Assembly: GCA_937928475.1 (NCBI GenBank)
Contig: CALFVE010000380.1
Coordinates: 1 to 19,711, forward strand
Direction of reading: 5' to 3'
From: an uncultured bacterium
Lineage (GTDB): Bacteria > Armatimonadota > Zipacnadia > Zipacnadales > Zipacnadaceae
Length of the DNA: 19,711 bases
In this document: positions 14,453 to 19,711 of the stretch, one piece after another
How the letters are laid out: each line of letters opens with the position of its first letter
Position numbering within the stretch: position 1 is the stretch's first letter
Made by a program: the position numbers and the translations under genes
The notes under the pieces: model-generated
Database searches by the model: none
What the model saw: only the letters and a program-made list of their open reading frames with translations
What the model was told of the DNA's origin: nothing

Positions 14453-15790
14453 CTAGCCACTCCCCAAATCATACAACACAATCCCGGCCAGCAGCTTGGG
14501 ATAGAAATACGTTCCCTTCTGCGGCATTCGCTCCCCGGCCTGAGCGATCGCCATCACCTCGTCCACCCGAGTGGGGTTGAGCAGCAGCGCCATCTCCTGT
14601 TTACCGGCTTCCACCAGGGCGATAGCCTCCTCCGCGTAACGGGTGAAGGTGACATTCTCCCCGCTCTCCGCGTAAGTTCCGCTCAGCCCTAGTACTTGCC
14701 GGATGACCAGGTCATGCAACAGCGCGACGCCGAGCCGTCGCCAGGTCTCGCTGTGATCCGCTCCGTAATTTTCCGGCAGGGGAGCGTTGCGGTCGGTGAA
14801 AAGCAAGTATGCCCGCCGCTCCGGTCGGTAGACGATAAAGGCCGTTCCTCGGTCCTGCCAGCGCGCCAGCATCGCGGTTAGGCTCTGCGCCACCTCCGCG
14901 TCACTCCCCGCGGGCACCACCAGGTTGGCCAGCGCGAAGGCCCGCGTGGGGCAGGTCTCCAACCGCTCCCAGGTGCCCTGCGGTAGTCTCTCCAACAGGC
15001 GATGGGCGGCCATGATGGTAAGTTCGCTTGACTCGGTGTTGGCCAAGAACATGCTCACCCGCTCGGCGGGTGAGTTGGGGTCATAGCCGTGCGTTTGTCG
15101 GTACTCATTGCGATAGGCCAGGGCTGTCTCGTAGCGATGGTGGCCGTCGGCGATGACAATTTGCCGGCCCTCCAGAGCGTCGCTGATCGCCGCCACCTGC
15201 TCCGGGTCGGCAATGGCCCACATCCGGTGGCGCACCCCGGCACCGTCGGTGAGGTCGAAGTACGGCTCTTCCGTCATTACCTGGTCCGTGACTTCCTCAG
15301 CCTGGCATCGGGGGTCGCGGTAAAGCGCAAAGATCTGGCTAAAGGCCATTTGGCAGGCTTGCATGAGGGCCAACCGGTCGGCCTTGGGCTTGCTCAGCGT
15401 CCCTTCGTGGGGCAGGATCACCCGCTCTTCATAGTCGCGCAGTCGCACCGCCCCGATGATCCCGCGCTGCCGCTTGCTCTGCCCCAGGGGGTCTGTGTAC
15501 TGCTCTTCGTACAGATAGAAGCAGGGCGCTTGGTCGCGCACAAACACGCCGTCCTCCTGCCAGCGCCGGAGCAGCGCCGCCGCTTGCTGGTAACGGCGCG
15601 GGTCCCCCATGCCGGGCCCCGAAGGCTCGCCCAGGTCCAAATGAGCGATGTTGTACCGGTGGCGCAGGCATAGTTCCGCCTGCTGGGCAAGGTTCACGAT
15701 GTCGTAGGGGGGCGCTAGCACATCGGCGAGGTTGCCGACTACCTTTGGATTGTACCGCCAGCCGCGGAAGGGCTTGACCAGCGCAGGCAC
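14453..15790 (-). CDS. DUF1015 family protein
   Basis: A 445-residue cytosolic protein with the hallmarks of DUF1015 (PF06245): VKPFRGWRYNP at the N-terminus, LAPPYDIV (25-32), ILPHEGTLSKPKADRL in the middle, and IADGHHRYETALAYRN around D215. The family is widespread and uncharacterised. The DGHHRYE motif recalls the ParB/sulfiredoxin-type nucleotide-binding box, which is only a resemblance. Start choice: a GTG at 15802 would overlap the TAAGGAG site itself, leaving no spacer. The next in-frame GTG, at 15790, has an 11-base spacer and begins MPALVKPFRG like other members, so it is preferred. The gene has its own promoter and a terminator-like leader hairpin. The iron-sulfur reductase lies downstream on the same strand. 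Confidence 0.92.
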   Translation of the reverse strand: MPALVKPFRGWRYNPKVVGNLADVLAPPYDIVNLAQQAELCLRHRYNIAHLDLGEPSGPGMGDPRRYQQAAALLRRWQEDGVFVRDQAPCFYLYEEQYTDPLGQSKRQRGIIGAVRLRDYEERVILPHEGTLSKPKADRLALMQACQMAFSQIFALYRDPRCQAEEVTDQVMTEEPYFDLTDGAGVRHRMWAIADPEQVAAISDALEGRQIVIADGHHRYETALAYRNEYRQTHGYDPNSPAERVSMFLANTESSELTIMAAHRLLERLPQGTWERLETCPTRAFALANLVVPAGSDAEVAQSLTAMLARWQDRGTAFIVYRPERRAYLLFTDRNAPLPENYGADHSETWRRLGVALLHDLVIRQVLGLSGTYAESGENVTFTRYAEEAIALVEAGKQEMALLLNPTRVDEVMAIAQAGERMPQKGTYFYPKLLAGIVLYDLGSG

Positions 15791-15810
15791 GCGAATCGGC
15801 ACTCCTTAGC

Positions 15811-15842
15811 AAAAACCCCGTCACCTGCGGCAGGCGACGAGG
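15811..15842 (-). terminator. Intrinsic-terminator-like attenuator in the DUF1015 leader
   Basis: Read on the - strand, CCTCGTCGCCTG (15842 to 15831) pairs with CAGGTGACGGGG (15827 to 15816) around a CCG loop. This gives 12 consecutive pairs with two G-U wobbles. Five T residues (15815 to 15811) follow with no gap. It lies after the promoter and before TAAGGAG, so it would stop transcripts after about 40 bases unless relieved. A tandem nine-base repeat (15832-15849, 8 of 9 identical) provides a second, weaker left arm. It has the form of an attenuator; the signal is unknown. Confidence 0.62.
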
Positions 15843-15858
15843 GCGACGAATCGCGGTA

Positions 15859-15887
15859 AGTATACCAGCCTCTCGGTTCACGAGCAA
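15859..15887 (-). promoter_or_regulatory. Sigma70-type promoter for the DUF1015 gene
   Basis: On the - strand, a TATACT -10 element (15864 to 15859, five of six consensus bases) is preceded by a 17-base spacer and TTGCTC (15887 to 15882, three of six) as -35. A second hexamer, TTGACT, lies nine bases further upstream but at a poor distance. Transcription would start near 15852. Upstream of the -35 is a short inverted repeat, TCAAA-AGG-TTTGA (15893-15905), which could be an operator or simply an A/T-rich upstream element. Confidence 0.6.
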
Positions 15888-16129
15888 GGCAGTCAAAAGG
15901 TTTGATGCCGGCCGGTGCCGCCCTCCGAGCATCGGATTGTACAAAGCCGGCAGGTACTGGCGCGGGGGCGGCGAAGTTATCTCGCCGGGCTCCAGGGGGG
16001 AGGCCGGCTTGAGTCTGCGAGAGCACTGCGGCGCAAATCGGTGCCGCCAGCGATGGCGGCGAGGCGAAGGGCGGGGCCTAAGGAGGTGGGGGAAGATTCT
16101 CGCCGAGAGGCGAAACCAGGAGAGTAACC
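15888..16129 (+). other. Intergenic leader region of the heparinase-like gene
   Basis: This is the rest of the 339-base divergent gap; open frames crossing it lack ribosome sites or plausible composition. Toward the + strand gene it holds a hairpin GCCGCC-AGCGAT-GGCGGC (16043-16060) and a near-perfect Shine-Dalgarno stretch TAAGGAGGTG (16079-16088) with no ordinary start codon at a usable distance. It also holds a hairpin TCGCC-GAGA-GGCGA (16100-16113, GNRA-type loop) and the real ribosome site AGGAG (16118-16122), seven bases before the GTG at 16130. I saw no convincing + strand promoter. Confidence 0.4.
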
Positions 16130-19100
16130 GTGGCGTTCACTTGGTCAATCCACGAACCGCTTAACCTGCACTGGGACCACGAACACCTCTTTCTCGACGT
16201 GCCCGAGGGGGAGGCCGCCGCTCGGGAGGTCCGCGCCGTGACCGATGGGGAGCGGGCCTTCGCGGCCCAGTACGATCCGGAGCGCAACGCCCTGGCCGTC
16301 TGCCTGGACGTTGCTCCTGGGCAAGAGTTGGCGCTCACCGCTAGCCAGGATTCGCCTGAGGGGCCCACCGTTGACGTCGAGCACCGCTTCAACTGTGTCG
16401 TCTTCCGCAACCAGCACTGCGCGGTGGCTTTTCCCCGGGAAGTCCAGGTGCAAGACAGGGGAGAGGAGTGGATAGTCACCGGCCCCGTGGCCTGGGTGGA
16501 GGGCCCCGATGGTCTTCCCCGCGCGGCGAGCCGGCTGGTCATCGCCAAGTCGCAGTTCTTCCCCCACGACCGGCAGAATTTGGCTCGCGTGAGCCCGGCC
16601 AAACTAGCGGCGGAAGAGACCGCGCCGACGGCGGAAACCGAGGTCCCTGCCGAAGGACCGCTCTTCGCGCGCTACCGCTACCGCTTGACTCTCTTTGACG
16701 GCAGCGAGTACCGTTTCACGGCGACGCTCTGGGCCGACTGGCCGGCAGTGCTGATTGAGGAAGAAACCGCCCTGGGACGGGAGGGCAATATCGAACTCCT
16801 GCTAAGCGAGGACTTCCCGTGCGATGAGTACTTTTTCGGCGGGGCCGACAACAACAGTCGCCAACGGGTGGTGCCGATTCCCTCACATGCCTGCTGCCTG
16901 GGCTCCCTGGCGCCCCATCATACCCAGTCCCAGAACTTCTTTGCCTGGCTCGGTTTCGCGCAATCCGACCGGCCGCAGGGCTCCTTCCGAGGCATCCTGG
17001 AGACGGCGTTGCAGCCTTACGCCGACGCCCTGGTCGTCTTTGCGCATCAGCCTTGGTACTGGCTCTACCCCTCGGAGATCACCTTGCGGTTTGAGGTGGA
17101 GGAGGGCGGTCGGGTTGTCATCCGCGGCCCCTTGCGGCGAGGGCTACGCCGCTGGCTGCTGTTCATCATGGACCGGCGCGAGGCGCTCCGCACCAGCCGT
17201 TTTCAGTACCACGACGAGGTGCGCGAGGTTTCGCCCTTCGCCCTCTGGCACCGGCGGGTCAACGACCTGCCCTTCGACTGGGTGCGTCGCCTGGACCTCA
17301 CCTCCGGCGCGCTCGACCCTGCGAAACTCCCGCGTACCCTTCTGACCCAGGAAGAGTGGCGAGCGGCCCGCGCCGGCGTCTTCCCTGAACTGGCCCGGCG
17401 TATGCAGGAACAGATCAGCGGCACAAGCACGCATGCTCTCTATGCGCGCTGGGCGCTCACCGGCGATCGCGAGGCCCTCCGCTTGCTGGCGCCGGCCGTC
17501 ATCGCGGACACCGAAGCGAAACTAGCACTCTTCTACCACAGCGGTTTTCTTTCCGACGCCGCCTCTGCGGTTTCCCTGCGCGTTCTCGGGCCGACGGCAG
17601 TACATTACGAGGCCTGCGTCGCTGAGGGGCTCCTAACGCCGGAGCAAGCGGAACGCTTGCGGACGCTCATGCTCCTCTTCGCCCACTGCACCGCCGAGGA
17701 CGCGCTTTTCCCCTCGCGTCTTAACTATCTCCCGCCCGACGACCCCCATTCCATCCGCAACTGGGCTACCGAAGCCCAGTACTCGGACCTGTTCGGCACG
17801 CCCAATTTTCAGACTGATGTTTACTATAACCTCGGCCTTTACGGTGCGGTCTTCGCCGAGCATCCTCGCGCCCGGCAGTGGCTCGAGGAAGCGGCGCGGC
17901 AACTGGACGCGCAACTCGACTTTCACTTCCATCCGGGCGGCGTCTATGAGGAATCCATCCTGTACTTTGCCCACCTCTTTCACAACATGCTCTCCCTGGC
18001 GAGTGTGCTCAAGCGGCAGGGGGTACGCGATTTCTACGCCGATCCGCGCTTCCAAGCGGCGATGGAGTGCTTCGTGGACTATCTAGGCGCGCCCCGCCGA
18101 CCTACGATCGAGAGGATGGCAGGCCGTCTGGATCCTGCCTCGGGCCAGGGCCAGCTCTTGCGGTTTTGGCCCGCTATCGGCGATACCGGCGGCGACAGCG
18201 TGGAGGCCACTATCGAGCCGCTGACCGCGCACGCGGCGCGGGAGGTGCGCCCCCACAATCCTGCCTTAGCGGATCGGCTTCTCGCGGCCTGGCAGGCGGG
18301 TGGGGGGCGGCTCTGGGGTCTGTACGGCCCCCAGTTCGAATACCTGTACATCGAAGATCCTGAGCCGCCGACCGCGCCGCTCACTCTGGCCTCCCGCAAC
18401 TTCGCCAACGTCGGCCAGATGCTGCGCGCCGACGTGGGCCTGCCCAGCGAGACTTCCCTCTTTTTCCGCAGCGGGCGAGCGACGCACCATTGGGGCTTTG
18501 ACCACGGACACTTCACGCTCACCACGCGCGGCTCTCTTCTTCTGCCGGACTACGGCTACCACGGCCGCGATCATGACACCGGCGAACCCGTCCACGGCAG
18601 CGCGACCTGGCTGCACAACGTGGTCACCTTCGGCCCTCACTGGAACGGCGGCACCGGCATGGAGCGCCGCGCCGCTGAACGCACCATCCAGATCGGGGAG
18701 CAGTTCGACTATGTGGTGGCGGACCTGTGCATGAATAACGTGCGCGTGGGGGCCTGGCGCAATATCCAACCCATCATCCCCATCGAGTACTACCGCCATC
18801 TACTCTTCGCTCACAATCGCTACTTTCTGGTCTGGGACCGCATCGAGTTCGGCGTCTACCGCTCGCAACTGCGGATTCACTGCCTGGCCCGCTCAGTCAG
18901 CCGCGAAGGCCCCCGCCTGCGCTTCCAGGGCCTCGACGACGTGGACCTCGTGGTTCATCTTCTGGCACCTGCCGAAGCGGCGACCCATGAGGGACTGGTC
19001 GGCTTTCAGCGTTACGTCTTGCTGGAGCAGGACTGCCAGCGCGACTACCTCTGGCTGGGCCAGCCCCTGGGCCCAGACGAGAGCGAGTTTGAGGTCCTCT

Positions 19101-19312
19101 CTTCACCCCACCTGATTACGGTGCGGGGCACGGACCTGCACGGGGCGGAGTTTGAAGACCACATTGTTTACGCCAAGGGGGACTTCGGTGCCCAGGTGGA
19201 AATCGAGGGCGTGTGCTACCGCCTCGAGGGACGCTTGGCGCTTCTGCACCGGGAAGAGGGTCGGGAGGAGACGCACCTGTTCGATGCGGCCTCGTTACAG
19301 CCCATCAAGTAG
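16130..19312 (+). CDS. Heparinase II/III-like polysaccharide lyase family protein, large form
   Basis: A 1060-residue protein, longer than most heparinase II/III-type lyases (about 600-800). Residues about 1-350 are strand-rich and unassigned, and about 380-740 are helical like the alpha/alpha toroid of these lyases. FHFHPGGVYEESILYF (598-613) matches their Gly-rich, Glu-Ser toroid motif. The C-terminal beta-sandwich shows HHWGFDHGHFTL (786-797), LLLPDYGY and WLHNVV with H829-N830, as in the heparinase II/III C-terminal domain. The family cleaves uronic-acid glycans by beta-elimination, or is sometimes inactive. No signal peptide is seen, so action is probably cytosolic or the export route is unusual. 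AGGAG seven bases upstream supports the GTG start. An FGE-like gene follows after 27 bases. Substrate is unknown. Confidence 0.8.
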   Translation: MAFTWSIHEPLNLHWDHEHLFLDVPEGEAAAREVRAVTDGERAFAAQYDPERNALAVCLDVAPGQELALTASQDSPEGPTVDVEHRFNCVVFRNQHCAVAFPREVQVQDRGEEWIVTGPVAWVEGPDGLPRAASRLVIAKSQFFPHDRQNLARVSPAKLAAEETAPTAETEVPAEGPLFARYRYRLTLFDGSEYRFTATLWADWPAVLIEEETALGREGNIELLLSEDFPCDEYFFGGADNNSRQRVVPIPSHACCLGSLAPHHTQSQNFFAWLGFAQSDRPQGSFRGILETALQPYADALVVFAHQPWYWLYPSEITLRFEVEEGGRVVIRGPLRRGLRRWLLFIMDRREALRTSRFQYHDEVREVSPFALWHRRVNDLPFDWVRRLDLTSGALDPAKLPRTLLTQEEWRAARAGVFPELARRMQEQISGTSTHALYARWALTGDREALRLLAPAVIADTEAKLALFYHSGFLSDAASAVSLRVLGPTAVHYEACVAEGLLTPEQAERLRTLMLLFAHCTAEDALFPSRLNYLPPDDPHSIRNWATEAQYSDLFGTPNFQTDVYYNLGLYGAVFAEHPRARQWLEEAARQLDAQLDFHFHPGGVYEESILYFAHLFHNMLSLASVLKRQGVRDFYADPRFQAAMECFVDYLGAPRRPTIERMAGRLDPASGQGQLLRFWPAIGDTGGDSVEATIEPLTAHAAREVRPHNPALADRLLAAWQAGGGRLWGLYGPQFEYLYIEDPEPPTAPLTLASRNFANVGQMLRADVGLPSETSLFFRSGRATHHWGFDHGHFTLTTRGSLLLPDYGYHGRDHDTGEPVHGSATWLHNVVTFGPHWNGGTGMERRAAERTIQIGEQFDYVVADLCMNNVRVGAWRNIQPIIPIEYYRHLLFAHNRYFLVWDRIEFGVYRSQLRIHCLARSVSREGPRLRFQGLDDVDLVVHLLAPAEAATHEGLVGFQRYVLLEQDCQRDYLWLGQPLGPDESEFEVLSSPHLITVRGTDLHGAEFEDHIVYAKGDFGAQVEIEGVCYRLEGRLALLHREEGREETHLFDAASLQPIK

Positions 19313-19339
19313 CGGCAGAGGTGACAGGAGACAAAGACC

Positions 19340-19711
19340 ATGGACTATGAAGTCTTGCATTACGACCCTGCCGAACTCGACCGCTGCATGGTGCGCGTGC
19401 CGGCCGGCCCGGTCGTTTTCGGGCTGACCCCAGAGCAGAAGCAGCAGCAGGCGGAGCAGGCCGGCGTGCACCCGGACATGCTCTACTTCCACGCTGACCG
19501 CCGCGATCTGCAGACCGAGGAATTCTGGATTGACCGCTATCCGGTCACGCGCGGCCAGTTCCTGCGGTTCCTGCAGGAGACCGGATACGAGGTAGAATAC
19601 AACGGCTGGCAGGTGGGTTGGCGGGAACTCACCGACTGGGCTGACTTCTCCCCGGAGAAGCATCCCCTGCCCATAGTGGGGGTCAATTCGCAGGATGCGC
19701 GCGCCTATGCC
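19340..19711 (+). CDS. Formylglycine-generating-enzyme (SUMF1)-like domain protein, N-terminal part
   Basis: The frame is open from an ATG at 19340 to the window edge (124 codons), with AGGAG nine bases upstream. MVRVPAGPVVFG (17-28), EEFWIDRYPVTRGQFLRFL (60-78) and LPIVGVNSQDARAYA (110-124) match the start of the FGE-sulfatase domain. True FGE oxidises a sulfatase active-site cysteine to formylglycine. Many relatives do other chemistry or only bind ligands, and the catalytic cysteines would lie beyond the edge. The 25-residue Gln/Glu-rich insert (31-55) is longer than in minimal members. Close spacing after the heparinase-like gene suggests co-transcription, and hints at a sulfated glycan if a sulfatase lies further right. 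Confidence 0.85.
   Translation, partial: MDYEVLHYDPAELDRCMVRVPAGPVVFGLTPEQKQQQAEQAGVHPDMLYFHADRRDLQTEEFWIDRYPVTRGQFLRFLQETGYEVEYNGWQVGWRELTDWADFSPEKHPLPIVGVNSQDARAYA

Noticed and set aside
15915..16127. A 70-codon frame ending two bases before the heparinase-like start, a possible upstream ORF.
   Set aside because: The start is GTG without a ribosome site and the composition is random and Arg-rich. The strong Shine-Dalgarno lies inside the frame, not before it.
1..19711. CRISPR arrays, tRNAs, insertion sequences, phage or toxin-antitoxin genes.
   Set aside because: Reading both strands showed no regular spaced repeats, no cloverleaf with a CCA-ready end, no transposase or integrase motif, and no small gene pairs of that type.

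Overview
This window is G+C-rich bacterial DNA (roughly two thirds G+C by eye). It holds 12 complete protein genes, the last 21 codons of a gene running in from the left, and the first 124 codons of a gene running out to the right. No tRNA, rRNA, CRISPR array, insertion sequence or phage gene was seen. The gene mix is a Gfo/Idh/MocA dehydrogenase, a DegT-type aminotransferase, a neutral-ceramidase-like hydrolase, ThuA, a MYORG-like GH31, a DUF6785/6784 membrane protein, an iron-sulfur aldo/keto reductase, DUF1015, a heparinase II/III-like protein and an FGE/SUMF1-like protein. That mix recalls uncultured carbohydrate-degrading lineages such as Armatimonadota or Planctomycetota/Verrucomicrobiota. 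This is an inference from gene repertoire; nothing in the window fixes the phylum.

Layout. Bases 1-5694 (+ strand) carry a compact run: end of an unidentified gene, a 325-base non-coding stretch rich in hairpins, then dehydrogenase, PLP aminotransferase, ceramidase-like hydrolase, isochorismatase-like cysteine hydrolase and two-domain GNAT acetyltransferase. The last four lie within a few tens of bases of each other, two of them overlapping by ATGA. A convergent TMEM43/GIDE-like membrane protein follows (- strand, 5699-6658), then a divergent ThuA protein (6805-7428, +). A cytosolic GH31 glycosidase (7442-9385, -) is divergent from a two-gene unit: a secreted protein of unknown function and a large DUF6785/6784 membrane protein (9597-13192, +). 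The - strand then carries an aldo/keto reductase with two Fe-S motifs (13248-14351) and, upstream of it, a DUF1015 gene (14453-15790). Finally a 1060-residue heparinase II/III-like protein (16130-19312, +) is followed 27 bases later by an FGE-like gene cut by the window edge.

How the genes may work together. The left unit looks like oxidation plus transamination of a polyol or sugar (the scyllo-inosose/aminocyclitol type is one reading) next to an amide-bond hydrolase and an N-acetyltransferase. The right half looks like glycan handling: a GH31, a lyase-like enzyme, a putative uptake protein with a secreted partner, and an FGE-like protein that could mature a sulfatase. Substrates cannot be read from sequence alone.

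The most distinctive non-coding signal is in front of the DUF1015 gene. A good sigma70-type promoter is followed within about ten bases by a 12-bp hairpin that runs directly into five T residues, and only then by the Shine-Dalgarno site. This arrangement looks like transcription attenuation. Other structured spots are a hairpin cluster at 195-306, nested hairpins between genes at 1422-1455 and 9510-9544, a palindrome holding both stop codons of a convergent pair at 5688-5705, and three closely packed hairpins at 14370-14413.
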